NCBI RefSeq assembly: GCF_051020955.1
Contig: NW_027476484.1
Coordinates: forward strand, 1-64,000
Source: Megalopta genalis
Taxonomy: Eukaryota > Arthropoda > Insecta > Hymenoptera > Halictidae
DNA: 64,000 nt
Direction of reading: 5' to 3'
A model generated the notes under the pieces. It searched no databases. It was not told where the DNA came from and saw nothing but the letters and a program-made list of their open reading frames with translations. The position numbers and the translations under genes were made by a program. Positions 1 to 11,385 of the stretch are shown here, one piece after another (within the stretch, counting starts at the first letter, position 1; each line of letters opens with the position of its first letter).

Positions 1-3000
1 GTAGCGTACCTCGGCCACATAATAGGGGAGGACGGAGTTAAGCCCTGTCCACAGAAAATTATTGCGGTCAAGAATTCCCCAAACCCAAAAACGTAAAGAG
101 CCTTCGCGAGTTCCTTGGTCTGTCGGGCTATTACAGACGGTTTATCAAAAACTTTTCAAACATCTCGAAACCACTAACCACGCTGCTAAAAAAGGGACAC
201 CAAGTTCGTTTGGGGTCAACAACAGGAAACGCCTTTCACACGTTACGAGAAGTGTTGACCACGGAGCCGCTATTACAGTATCCAGATTTCTCTAAAGAAT
301 TTAACATAACAACAGATGCTTCGGGTATGCCATAGGCGGCATTCTTAGCCAGGGAGAACAGGGGAAAGATCGTCCCATCGCGTACGCATCTCGCCTACTT
401 CACGGTGCAGAATTAAATTACTCAACCATCGAGAAGGAGTGCCTAGCCATCATTTACTGTACGCAATATTTCCGGCCATACATCTACGGCCACAAATTCA
501 ACCTAATCACAGATCATCAGCCACTCGTGTGGATGAACTCAGTCAAAGACCCTACGTCCAGGCTGCTCCGTTGGCGCCTGAAACTGGCCGAGTTCGATTA
601 CCGGATCACTTACAAAACAGGAAAAACCAATTTAACGCAGACGCGCTTTCACGCAACCCCGTGAGCACCCTTCCAATGTCCTCTGGCTCTGGGTCCTCCG
701 ACATGTTCGACGCCGTTTAAACGACCACCGCGACCCCTTCCACCCACCCCACAGAACCCGTCACCAATCCTCGGCCGACGGCCACCATCGCGAAATGTTC
801 CTGCCCTCCCCGCCCCAACCAACCGCCACCTAGCCCGCCATCTTCACGAAAAGATCTGCCATTTTCACCCAACGCCTCGCCTTCATCTCACCAATCCCCA
901 ACCCGCCCATTCCCCTCCGCACACTCCTCGCTCCTCCTACGATAACAGTGGACCCGCCCACCGACAGAGCAGTCACGTCCAGCCCCGAATCACAATCGGA
1001 AACCGACAGTAGCGAGAACATATTCGAACAATACAACCACCCCGCGAAACCAAATAGAAGAACGTTCGTGCATACACGCGACCGGTTGATTATGCGCGAC
1101 GATAACCTGGTGGCGTTCATAACAATGGACGGCCAACCCGTGGACCCCCGGGGCAGTAGATCTGTTCTCAGCCGTAGAATTCCACCACTCGAAAACCTAA
1201 CGTTGTCCAGGGCAAAAGTATTGAACTCCGGAAAGAAGAAATTAATCCTACTCCCCATAAAATCCACAAAACATCACGCGGCCTCGCACGAAAACATAAC
1301 AGAGTCTCTCAGATCAATACTGGACGTCGTGACCGAACTACAACTCGATTCCTTTAGCATATCAAAGATATCAATAGACGAGACACCCTGGATCAGCATT
1401 TACAAAATTCTCTTAGAACTATTTTTCAAACACCAACACACAAATTTTCGCCTGCGGTAACGAAGTTCGGATACCCCCGATCAACGATCGATCCTCCTAA
1501 TATCTGAAAAACCACGACTCAGCCTTCGCGGGACACAAAGGCATTACGAAAACATACAGGAGAATCAGGGAAAGATATTTTTGGCCCACACTCAAAAAAG
1601 AAGTCAAGAATTCGTAAATTCGTGTGAATCATGCCAACGAAAAAATTAGTCCGCGTTAAAACAAGACAACCCATGACGATAACTGACACGCCCGGTAGCG
1701 CTTTCGAGAAAGTTTCAATGGATATTGTAGGCCCGCTTCCCACTTCACCTAACGACTTCTCCTACATCTTAACAATCCAAGACCTCCTCACAAAATACTC
1801 CCTAGCCATCCCACTAAGAAACGCGAACGCGATAGAAATCGCGAATGCGTTTACCCAGGAATTTATTTGCCGTTTCGGCGCGCCAAAGGGTATACTGACT
1901 GATCAAGGAACGAATTTCCCTCAGTTCTCTCATGAGAAATGTAGCTAAGCGATTCAAGATCACACAATTCAAAACAACCGCGTTCAGACCCCAAAGCAAC
2001 GGCTCAGTAGAACGTTCCTCACCACGTTTTAAACGGAATATCTGAAACAGTACATAACGAAGGGAAACTGGGACGAGTGGCTGCCGTTCGCAACCTTCTC
2101 ATATAACACGAGTACGCACGAAGGCACACTGTTCACCCCCTCACGAGCTTGTCTTCGGTACAATAGCTAGGACTTCCCTCAGCAAATACCGCAATGCACG
2201 ACTCGTCAGACGAGTCATACAACAAATATTTAGAAAATCTTCAATCAAGAATCTCCGAAACAGTAGGGAAAGCCCGAGAGAACTTGGAATCCGCAAAGTA
2301 TCGCTCTAAAAAGTATTACGACAGGAAAACGAATGCTCAATCCTTTTCCGTCGGGGACAATGTGTATCTACTCAAAGAGCCGCGTAAAAGTAAGTTCGAC
2401 GACGAATATTCCGGCCCGTACGAAATTGTGGAATGTATAAGCGATAGAAATGTAAGGATAAACTATAAGTCTGGTTCGCGAGTGGTCCATACGGACAAAC
2501 TGAAACACGCCCCAACAGGACACCTCAGAGTGCAAAGTGTAACAGAGACGCGATCGCCCCCCACCCCAAACCCCAAACCCCACCACTCGGAACATAGGAC
2601 AGCACCGGTATAAAACAGGTGGGCGAGCTCCGAGACAACCCTCAGTCTGCATCCAACACCGCCAACATGAACATGACCGCACCACTTCTGATCTTCACTC
2701 TCATACGTACAGCCTCAGCAGTGATAGGGCTACGACTGTGGAAGTTCGACCGTAAACGCGACTACGTTCTCCACAGTAGACAAACCGCTCTGCGAATTTT
2801 CCGATACCGAACCGACAGTCCAAAACGTCAGTATTCAGCTCCTCCAGATAGTCGACTTCGAGGAGACCACAACCTTCAATGCAAAGTTGAAATAGATCGG
2901 ACCATCTACTATTGCGGCATGCACTCCCACATGTCCGTAGTGAATAAACGGCCGCCAACAGTACCTTCTCAACACTCCAAGAGACATATGCAAAACAATG

Positions 3001-4685
3001 CATAACTCAGGCGTACTTGTGCTACCGCCCAACAACCAATTAGTGGGGACTATTGAGCAACAGCACCACCACGAGAAGTATTACACTGGCAGGTTCCATT
3101 CTGCAGGACGGAACATGCGGCGGAACTACGTATAGCGACCCTTTCGGCACTTGGAACCAAGTCATAGTGCAAGCAGTGATCAGAGTCACTCTCAAAAACT
3201 TCAGCGCCTCAACCAAAATCTCGACCAATGAGATACTCCTACCCACAGGACACCGGTGCACACTCGACAGGGAATACTGCACGGATCCGGAAGACGGATT
3301 CACCTTTTGGACAGCATGCCTACCGACCAGTGCGCCTTCAACAAATATGAAGTCCTCTTCGATGGCAGATCTACAAAGTCTTCACACCAAACCACCAGCA
3401 ACACTCCAACTTACACAGTGGCATCCGGCGACACCGTATTCGCACTCACGAGCACCCGGCCGGACGCAGATCTGCGGCTACACGCTAATCCGGACCGAAC
3501 ACCCGAAGCTGCTCCTCCTAGAAACAGACAAAGAAGGAAAATTCAAATCAATTACCAAAACCAAGATCAATAGCCTGGACATATTCACTTATGTAAACAC
3601 GAAATTCGTGTATATCGAGAAGCACCTCCGGTCCCAAATCATCGCAATGTATAGAGACACTCATCAACCAAAAATGCGCACTGGAACGCCAGGTCTTGAA
3701 AAATGTTATCTCACTAATCCACATATCACCGGCAGAGTCGCCACAACATTGGTAAAAGAGCCCGGTTACATGGCCATTCCCGCCGGAGAAGCCATATACG
3801 TCGTCAAGTGCATACCCGTTCAGGTGCGTCCTCAGGAAGACAGAGGAGTGCTACGACGAACTTCCCGTCACCTATAGAAACAATTCGTTCTTCCTGACAC
3901 CACGCACGCATATCCTCACAAGAACAAGGCACTAAAAGAGTATGCAACGAATTGATTCCACCGATCTACCAAATTCACGGGTGCAATGGTACAAGATTAC
4001 GCCTCGACCAGTAGAGAGTATACCACCTCCGCCACTCCAGCCGATAACAACATCTACATGGAAATACATTGACCCAACAAATCTTGCTACCGGCGGGAAT
4101 ATACACACAGGAAGACATCCAAAAACTTAATGAGCACATCATGTTCCCTATCGAAAAGATGGCAGTAATAAATGCATTGGCACAAGGCGCATCAGGCAGA
4201 TCGTACGCAGACGGATCCGTGAAACTGCACAATCTGATGGATGAGGACACCTTGAAACAGATCGCAGAATCAACTAGCAAGAAAATATGGGGCACCTTCA
4301 TCGAATTCGGCTCCATAATGGCTGGGGTTCATGGGAATATACTTGGCCATACGAATCATCAAACTTTGCATCAACACAATCCTCAACGGATCGCTCTACA
4401 CGCGGCCTACGGATGGAGTCTCCAGCTCCTCGCAGCATCGTGGAGTGCCCTGGCGCACTTCTGCCTTTACCTAAAGCACAAACAAAGTGTCAGTGAAGTG
4501 CCCCCCAAGTGTACCACGACCGAGTGTATCCCTTTAACAAGCGTTATAGTCGATAAGGAAGAGCAATCGGACTCAAAACCAAAGAACTCTAACGACTTTG
4601 AAAACTCTATCGAGCGAACTTGATAAATACGTATCGTATAAGAAACGGTCTCTCCTCGCCGGACTCAGACGAGGAAGAAAAATGA
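1..4685 (+). pseudogene. pol-env fragment of element A, multiply frameshifted
   Basis: The stretch corresponds to roughly residue 554 to the end of the 2109-residue Pol-Env ORF of the sister copies: the end of RT, RNase H, the proline-rich linker, the macro-like region, integrase and Env. The envelope part would begin at the ATG at 2667 and end at the TGA at 4683-4685. No frame stays open for more than about 270 codons. One-base indels relative to C include a lost A near 71, an extra G near 192, a lost A near 226, a lost G near 325, a lost A near 634 and an extra T near 717. Either this copy is dead or the sequence here is poor. The near absence of substitutions favours poor sequence. Confidence 0.9.
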
Positions 4686-4708
4686 CTATCATCATTTTTC
4701 TTTCTCCC

Positions 4709-4719
4709 AGGGGGGGAGG
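4709..4719 (+). other. Polypurine tract of element A
   Basis: AGGGGGGGAGG directly abuts the TG that opens the 3' LTR. This is the plus-strand primer site used in reverse transcription of LTR elements. It is identical in copies B, C and E. Confidence 0.85.
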
Positions 4720-6120
4720 TGTTACGTCCTCCCGACGTATTGATGTAACCATATAAATGCGGATTCGGCAAGCCACGCCTTGCCGGGTCGAGCGCCGGGC
4801 GCTCGAAAATTTTGGAAATAGGTGTCAAATTACATCGTAATTTGACACCCTTTTCAGGCCCGGGCCTTCAAATCGACCTAGCCATAAGAACATACATTAT
4901 ATATATTAACCCGAACTAATTATAGGAAGATATACTACATTCGAGCCCCTATCCTACGCTCTCCCGATACCCATCCCTACCGTTCAACCCATTACCGACA
5001 CCTCCGCCAACGTTATCATACGAGTAATACCATAAGAAGCGTTCAAGCGTTTACCGACTCTTCCACTGTTGTTACCATATGCGTAATACCGTAAGACGTG
5101 TGCAAGCGTTAGCTATAGAACACCAAAGACGCGCTCCACTAGCCGACTCACCAGCATTCCCCGGCATCCCCACTCCGGAGGATTCCCCACCACATGGTAC
5201 ACCCCCACTCGTACCTCCCCGGAGCAGCAGCGCCCCCCACAACCGAAGGAGGTCAGAACACCAGCGAAGATCGTCAGTTCTACTCCCAGCTCCACCGAGG
5301 AACGACTTCCTCTGGAGACCTCCCCGCACTTTACTATTTCAACTCTACTCCCAGTCGTAGTTAATATTAGGAGTCTAAGTGTATCTTAATCTTGAATATA
5401 TTCTTTAATACTTAGTTATTGTCGTACCCTTCAAATCTTCAATCCTAACTTCTTCACGGCAAAGGAAACGAGTGTCGCCTATGGTCGAACGGTTGTCTAA
5501 ACCCTTTCTGACTGCCCAAGTTAATATACCGCACGGAGCTCACCCTGAATGCTCGGTATAGAGACTTGAGGCTTTCGGTCGGAACCTGACAACAGTCCTT
5601 CTAAGCGACATAAGCTCCCCATGCCAAAACGCGCCGGTCGTAAATATCAGCTTCGGAAGCTTTGCCGAAAAACCAGCGCGATCGCTGACGGCTCACGGAG
5701 ATTCGACCGCCAACGAAACTACGAGGCCCGTATCATCGCCCAGCTTCAGCGAGCCGTGAGACATCCATACGTCGAGCTGGTCCAGTGAGAGCGAGCCCCG
5801 TCCGATCGACATAGACGATACCACGTCCTACCCTCCAGTCTACGCGAAGGGAGACCCACGTCGAAGGCGCTACACGACGTTCATCTTGAAGCGAGCCGCA
5901 CTCCGAGCCCTCGAGGTCGCCCGATCTATCGACCCGATGTACTAGACCGTCCGGTGAGTGCCTTTTGTAAACCGCCTATTCGCGAACGCATGAGATCCCG
6001 GTAATACACCGAACGTAACGAGTCGCGTGTGTACCCAAAGGTTTGCAACGTACGTCTTGATCCGCGGTATTCGTGCGAATATATATATTTTTCGGGAAAC
6101 GACGCCGGCGGGACGTAACA
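4720..6120 (+). repeat. 3' LTR of element A (1401 bp)
   Basis: It begins TGTTACGTC and ends GACGTAACA, a 9-bp terminal inverted repeat. It is 8 bp longer than the 1393-bp LTRs of the other copies because of scattered one-base indels, for example an extra C in GTCCTCCCG near 4730 and an extra G in GACGCCGGCGGG near 6108. The two sense ORFs found in the other LTRs are present here but frameshifted: the first is truncated to 5079-5360, and the second, starting at about 5621, is broken near 5788. Confidence 0.93.
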
Positions 6121-7948
6121 AAATTCATGCGAAAAACACGAATTAGCTTTATATCCACGCGAAACGAACGATTTAACGTCAATATCACGTGAAACACACG
6201 ATTTCGATTCAAATTCGTGTGAAATAGTGATTTTTAAACAACGATTTAGCTTCAAATTCATGCGAAATGAACAATTTATCTTCAAATTCATGCGAAAAAC
6301 ACGAATTAGCTTTATATCCACGCGAAACGAACGATTTAACGTCAATATCACGCGAAACACACGATTTCGCTTCAAATTCGTGCGAAATAGCGATTTTAAA
6401 CAAACGATTTAGCTTCAAATTCATGCGAAATGAACAATTTAGCTTCAAATTCATGCGAAATACACGACTTAGCTTTATATCCACGCGAAAACGAACGATT
6501 TAACGTCAATATCACGTGAAACACCACGATTTCGCTTCAAATTCGTGCGAAATAGCGATTTTAAACAAACGTTTTAGCTTCAAGTTCATGCGAAATGAAC
6601 AATTTAGCTTCAATTCATGCGAATTACTCGATTTAGCTTTAAATCCACCCGAAACAAACGACTTACCGTCAATATCATGCGAAATACACGATTTAGCTTC
6701 AAATTCGTGCGAAATAGCGATTTTAAACAAACGAATTAGCTTCCAATTCATGCGAAATGAACAATTTAGCTTCAAATTCATGCGAAATACACGAATTAGC
6801 TTTATATCCACGCGAAACGAACGATTTAACGTCAATATCACGCGAAACACACGATTTCGCTTCAAATTCGTGCGAAATAGCGATTTTAAACAAACGATTT
6901 AGCTTCAAATTCATGCGAAATGAACAATTTAGCTTCAAATTCATGCGAAATACACGAATTAGCTTTAAATCCACCCGAAACAAACGACTTACCGTCAATA
7001 TCATGCGAAATACACGATTTAGCTTCAAATTCGTGCGAAATAGCGATTTTAAACAAACGAATTAGCTTCCAATTCATGCGAAATGAACAATTTAGCTTCA
7101 AATTCATGCGAAATACACGAATTAGCTTTATATCCACGCGAAACGAACGATTTAACGTCAACATCACGCGAAACACACGATTTCGCTTCAAATTCGTGCG
7201 AAATAGCGATTTTAAACAAACGATTTAGCTTCAAATTCATGCGAAATGAACAATTTAGCTTCAAATTCATGCGAAATACACGAAATAGCTTTATATCCAC
7301 GCGAAACGAACGATTTAACGTCAATATCACGTGAAACACACGATTTCGCTTCAAATTCGTGTGAAATAGTGATTTTAGACAAACGATTTAGCTTCAAATT
7401 CATGCGAAATGAACAATTTAGCTTCAAATTTATGCGAAAAACACGAATTAGCTTTATATCCACGCGAAACGAACGATTTAACGTCAATATCACGCGAAAC
7501 ACACGATTTCGCTTCAAATTCGTGCGAAATAGCGATTTTAAACAAACGATTTAGCTTCAAATTCATGCGAAATGAACAATTTAGCTTCAAATTCATGCGA
7601 AATACACGACTTAGCTTTATATCCACGCGAAACGAACGATTTAACGTCAATATCACGTGAAACACACGTTTTCGCTTCAAATTCGTACGAAATAGCGATT
7701 TTAAACAAACGTTTTAGCTTCAAGTTCATGCGAAATGAACAATTTAGCTTCAAATTCATGCGAATTACTCGATTTAGCTTTAAATCCACGCGAAACAAAC
7801 GACTTACCGTCAATATCATGCGAAACACACGATTTCGCTTCAAATTCGTGCGAAATAGCGATTTTAAACAAACGATTTAGCTTCAAATTCATGCGAAATG
7901 AACAATTTAGCTTCAAATTCATGCGAAATACACGAATTAGTTTTAAAT
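6121..7948 (+). repeat. Satellite block I, 163-bp monomers (+ orientation)
   Basis: About 11 tandem monomers of a 163-bp AT-rich satellite lie between element A and element B. Each monomer holds five diverged ~30-bp units around TTCAAATTCATGCGAAAT. The first ~500 bp (to about 6.62 kb) contains one-base indels like those in element A; after that the repeats are regular. From about 6.72 kb to the B junction the block is a close copy of about 37.3-38.5 kb in block II. Open frames on both strands are by-products of the repeat, not genes. Confidence 0.95.
7945..7948. repeat. Target-site duplication of element B, left copy (AAAT)
   Basis: AAAT here is repeated at 18226-18229 on the other side of element B. 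The uninterrupted paralogue at 38494-38497 has a single AAAT with identical flanks, confirming a 4-bp duplication. Confidence 0.95.
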
Positions 7949-8121
7949 TGTTACGTCCCGCGGCGTCGTTTCCCGAAAAATATATATATTCGCACGAATA
8001 CCGCGGATCAAGACGTACGTTGCAAACCTTTGGGTACACACGCGACTCGTACGTTCGGTGTATTACCGGGATCTCATGCGTTCGCGAATAGGCGGTTTAC
8101 AAAAGGCACTCACCGGACGGT

Positions 8122-8445
8122 CTAGTACATCGGGTCGATAGATCGGGCGACCTCGAGGGCTGGGAGTGCGGCTCGCTTCAAGATGAACGTCGTGTAGCGC
8201 CTTCGACGTGGGTCTCCCTTCGCGTAGACTGGAGGGTAGGACGTGGTATCGTCTATGTCGATCGGACGGGGCTCGCTCCACTGGACCAGCTCGACGTATG
8301 GATGTCTCACGGCTCGCTGAAGCTGGGCGATGATACGGGCCTCGTAGTTTCGTTGGCGGTCGAATCTCCGTGAGCCGTCAGCGATCGCGCTGGTTTTTCG
8401 GCAAAGCTTCCGAAGCTGATATTTACGACCGGCGCGTTTTGGCAT
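8122..8445 (-). CDS. LTR-internal ORF, 107 codons, arginine-rich, function unknown
   Basis: A sense-strand ORF wholly inside the LTR, present in every LTR that is not deleted or frameshifted. The product has a strongly basic N-terminal half and a second basic patch near the C-terminus. I do not recognise the family. The stop codon is followed within about 10 bases by a consensus splice donor (CCG/GTGAGT). In this copy one residue near the C-terminus is Pro where the others have Arg. It could be an accessory protein, an upstream ORF in the leader, or chance. Near-identical copies cannot test for selection. Confidence 0.35.
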   Translation of the reverse strand: MPKRAGRKYQLRKLCRKTSAIADGSRRFDRQRNYEARIIAQLQRAVRHPYVELVQWSEPRPIDIDDTTSYPPVYAKGDPRRRRYTTFILKRAALPALEVARSIDPMY

Positions 8446-8673
8446 GGGGAGCTTATGTCGCTTAGAAGGACTGTTGTCAGGTTCCGACCGAAAGCCTCAA
8501 GTCTCTATACCGAGCATTCAGGGTGAGCTCCGTGCGTATATTAACTTGGCAGTCAGAAAGGGTTTAGACAACCGTTCGACCATAGGCGACACTCGTTTCC
8601 TTTGCCGTGAAGAAGTTAGGATTGAAGATTGAAGGGTACGACAATAACTAAGTATTAAAGAATATATTCAAGA

Positions 8674-8982
8674 TTAAGATACACTTAGACTCCTAATATT
8701 AACTACGACTGGGAGTAGAGTTGAAATAGTAAAGTGCGGGGAGGTCTCCAGAGGAAGTCGTTCCTCGGTGGAGCTGGGAGTAGAACTGACGATCTTCGCT
8801 GGTGTTCTGACCTCCTTCGGTTGTGGGGGCGCTGCTGCTCCGGGGAGGTACGAGTGGGGTGTACCATGTGGTGGGGAATCCTCCGGAGTGGGGATGCCGG
8901 GGAATGCTGGTGAGTCGGCTAGTGGAGCGCGTCTTTGGTGTTCTATAGCTAACGCTTGCACACGTCTTACGGTATTACGCAT
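8674..8982 (-). CDS. LTR-internal ORF, 102 codons, proline/serine-rich, function unknown
   Basis: The second sense-strand ORF inside the LTR, lying upstream of the arginine-rich one in the element's own direction. The product is rich in Pro, Ser and Thr and appears low-complexity and disordered, with no recognisable domain. Its ATG lies within the second copy of a diverged 59-bp tandem repeat, so the region may be regulatory rather than coding. The ORF is intact in all complete LTRs. Confidence 0.25.
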   Translation of the reverse strand: MRNTVRRVQALAIEHQRRAPLADSPAFPGIPTPEDSPPHGTPHSYLPGAAAPPQPKEVRTPAKIVSSTPSSTEERLPLETSPHFTISTLLPVVVNIRSLSVS

Positions 8983-9341
8983 ATGGTAACAACAGTGGAA
9001 GAGTCGGTAAACGCTTGAACGCTTCTTATGGTATTACTCGTATGATAACGTTGGCGGAGGTGTCGGTAATGGGTTGAACGGTAGGATGGGTATCGGGAGA
9101 GCGTAGGATAGGGGCTCGAATGTAGTATATCTTCCTATAATTAGTTCGGGTTAATATATATAATGTATGTTCTTATGGCTAGGTCGATTTGAAGGCCCGG
9201 GCCTGAAAAGGGTGTCAAATTACGATGTAATTTGACACCTATTTCCAAAATTTTTCGAGCGCCCGGCGCTCGACCCGGCAAGGCGTTGGCTTGCCGAATC
9301 CGCATTTATATGGTTACATCAATACGTCGGGAGACGTAACA

Positions 9342-9352
9342 CCTCCCCCCCT
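9342..9352 (-). other. Polypurine tract of element B
   Basis: CCTCCCCCCCT on the plus strand (AGGGGGGGAGG in the element's sense) directly abuts the 3' LTR. It is the plus-strand primer of reverse transcription. Confidence 0.88.
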
Positions 9353-9375
9353 GGGAGAAAGAAAAATGATGATAG

Positions 9376-11385
9376 TCATTTTTCTTCCTCGTCTGAGTCG
9401 GCGAGGAGAGACCGTTTCTTATACGATACGTATTTATCAGTTCGCTCGATAGAGTTTTCAAAGTCGTTAGAGTTCTTTGGTTTTGAGTCCGATTGCTCTT
9501 CCTTATCGACTATAACGCTTGTTAAAGGGATACACTCGGTCGTGGTACACTTGGGGGGCACTTCACTGACACTTTGTTTGTGCTTTAGGTAAAGGCAGAA
9601 GTGCGCCAGGGCACTCCACGATGCTGCGAGGAGCTGGAGACTCCATCCGTAGGCCGCGTGTAGAGCGATCCCGTTGAGGATTGTGTTGATGCAAAGTTTG
9701 ATGATTCGTATGGCCAAGTATATTCCCATGAACCCAGCCATTATGGAGCCGAATTCGATGAAGGTGCCCCATATTTTCTTGCTAGTTGATTCTGCGATCT
9801 GTTTCAAGGTGTCCTCATCCATCAGATTGTGCAGTTTCACGGATCCGTCTGCGTACGATCTGCCTGATGCGCCTTGTGCCAATGCATTTATTACTGCCAT
9901 CTTTTCGATAGGGAACATGATGTGCTCATTAAGTTTTTGGATGTCTTCCTGTGTGTATATTCCGCCGGTAGCAAGATTTGTTGGGTCAATGTATTTCCAT
10001 GTAGATGTTGTTATCGGCTGGAGTGGCGGAGGTGGTATACTCTCTACTGGTCGAGGCGTAATCTTGTACCATGCCCCGTGAATTTGGTAGATCGGTGGAA
10101 TCAATTCGTTGCATACTCTTTTAGTGCCTGTTCTTGTGAGGATATGCGTGCGTGGTGTCAGGAAGAACGAATTGTTTCTATAGGTGACGGGAAGTTCGTC
10201 GTAGCACTCCTCTGTCTTCCTGAGGACGCACTGAACGGGTATGCACTTGACGACGTATATGGCTTCTCCGGCGGGAATGGCCATGTAACCGGGCTCTTTT
10301 ACCAATGTTGTGGCGACTTCTGCCGGTGATATGTGGATTAGTGAGATAACATTTTTCAAGACCTGGCGTTCCAGTGCGCATTTTTGGTTGATGATGTCTC
10401 TATACATTGCGATGATTTGGGACCGGAGGTGCTTCTCGATATACACGAATTTCGTGTTTACATAAGTGAATATGTCCAGGCTATTGATCTTGGTTTTGGT
10501 AATTGATTTGAATTTTCCTTCTTTGTCTGTTTCTAGGAGGAGCAGCTTCGGGTGTTCGGTCCGGATTAGCGTGTAGCCGCAGATCTGCGTCCGGCCGGTG
10601 CTCGTGAGTGCGAATACGGTGTCGCCGGATGCCACTGTGTAAGTTGGAGTGTTGCTGTGGTTTGGTGTGAAGACTTTGGTAGATCTGCCATCGAAGAGGA
10701 CTTCATATTTGTTGAAGGCGCACTGGTCGGTAGGCATGCTGTCCCAAAAGGTGAATCCGTCTTCCGGATCCGTGCAGTATTCCCTGTCGAGTGTGCACCG
10801 GTGTCCTGTGGGTAGGAGTATCTCATTGGTCGAGATTTTGGTTGAGGCGCTGAAGTTTTTGAGAGTGACTCTGATCACTGCTTGCACTATGACTTGGTTC
10901 CAAGTGCCGAAAGGGTCGCTATACGTAGTTCCGCCGCATGTTCCGTCCTGCAGAATGGAACCTGCCAGTGTAATACTTCTCGTGGTGGTGCTGTTGCTCA
11001 TTAGTCCCACTAATTGGTTGTTGGGCGGTAGCACAAGTACGCCTGAGTTATGCATTGTTTTGCATATGTCTCTTGGAGTGTTGAGAAGGTACTGTTGGCG
11101 GCCGTTATTCACTACGGACATGTGGGAGTGCATGCCGCAATAGTAGATGGTCCGATCTATTTCAACTTTGCATTGGAAGGTTGTGGTCTCCTCGAAGTCG
11201 ACTATCTGGAGGAGCTGAATACTGACGTTTTGGACTGTCGGTTCGGTATCGGAAAATTCGCAGAGCGGTTTGTCTACTGTGGAGAACGTAGTCGCGTTTA
11301 CGGTCGAACTTCCACAGTCGTAGCCTATCACTGCTGAGGCTGTACGTATGAGAGTGAAGATCAGAAGTGGTGCGGTCATGTTCAT
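9376..11385 (-). CDS. env: Envelope glycoprotein (C-terminal part of the pol-env ORF)
   Basis: Residues 1441-2109 of the ORF (669 residues) form a type I membrane glycoprotein. They start with a Met and a hydrophobic signal peptide of about 20 residues, then a cysteine-rich ectodomain with at least six N-X-S/T sequons (NAT, NVS, NST, NFS, NHS, NNS). A membrane segment follows at about 1985-2007, a second hydrophobic stretch at about 2018-2045, and an acidic tail ending EEEK. I see no R-X-K/R-R furin site in the ectodomain, unlike the F-like Env of typical errantiviruses. The cysteine pattern and the segment before the membrane anchor recall chuvirus-type (Monjiviricetes) glycoproteins; this is pattern memory, not a search. 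It may be expressed from a spliced RNA, or cut from the polyprotein by signal peptidase. Confidence 0.8.
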   Translation of the reverse strand: MNMTAPLLIFTLIRTASAVIGYDCGSSTVNATTFSTVDKPLCEFSDTEPTVQNVSIQLLQIVDFEETTTFQCKVEIDRTIYYCGMHSHMSVVNNGRQQYLLNTPRDICKTMHNSGVLVLPPNNQLVGLMSNSTTTRSITLAGSILQDGTCGGTTYSDPFGTWNQVIVQAVIRVTLKNFSASTKISTNEILLPTGHRCTLDREYCTDPEDGFTFWDSMPTDQCAFNKYEVLFDGRSTKVFTPNHSNTPTYTVASGDTVFALTSTGRTQICGYTLIRTEHPKLLLLETDKEGKFKSITKTKINSLDIFTYVNTKFVYIEKHLRSQIIAMYRDIINQKCALERQVLKNVISLIHISPAEVATTLVKEPGYMAIPAGEAIYVVKCIPVQCVLRKTEECYDELPVTYRNNSFFLTPRTHILTRTGTKRVCNELIPPIYQIHGAWYKITPRPVESIPPPPLQPITTSTWKYIDPTNLATGGIYTQEDIQKLNEHIMFPIEKMAVINALAQGASGRSYADGSVKLHNLMDEDTLKQIAESTSKKIWGTFIEFGSIMAGFMGIYLAIRIIKLCINTILNGIALHAAYGWSLQLLAASWSALAHFCLYLKHKQSVSEVPPKCTTTECIPLTSVIVDKEEQSDSKPKNSNDFENSIERTDKYVSYKKRSLLADSDEEEK

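Larger units (their letters stand above)
1..6120 (+). mobile_element. Element A: 3' part of an env-bearing Ty3/gypsy-type LTR retroelement
   Basis: This is the 3' portion of the same element found complete at 41788-52179. It begins inside the reverse transcriptase (base 1 corresponds to base 46082 of element C) and runs through RNase H, integrase, env, the purine tract and the 3' LTR. Relative to C it carries dozens of single-base insertions and deletions but few substitutions, so every reading frame is broken into pieces. The right flank is satellite beginning AAAT (6121-6124), the expected target tetramer. The left part and the 5' LTR lie outside the window. Confidence 0.95.
7949..9341 (-). 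repeat. 3' LTR of element B (1393 bp)
   Basis: Full-length LTR in minus orientation with TG...CA ends and the 9-bp inverted termini. It carries both LTR ORFs (8674-8982 and 8122-8445, minus strand). It differs from the 5' LTR by a substitution near 8162 (CTGGGAG against CTCGGAG) and by retaining the 115 bp (8329-8443) that the 5' LTR lacks. Confidence 0.96.

Noticed and set aside
948..1460. Separate 170-codon gene in element A
   Set aside because: It is the macro-like and linker part of Pol, cut out by one-base indels; the same residues lie inside the continuous ORF of B, C and E.
3053..3877. 274-codon ORF in element A as an independent gene
   Set aside because: It is a fragment of Env with frame changes inside it, not a distinct protein.
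1..4685. Element A as an old, decayed lineage
   Set aside because: Substitutions relative to C are few while one-base indels are many, and the same noise crosses into the adjacent satellite. Age would produce the opposite balance.
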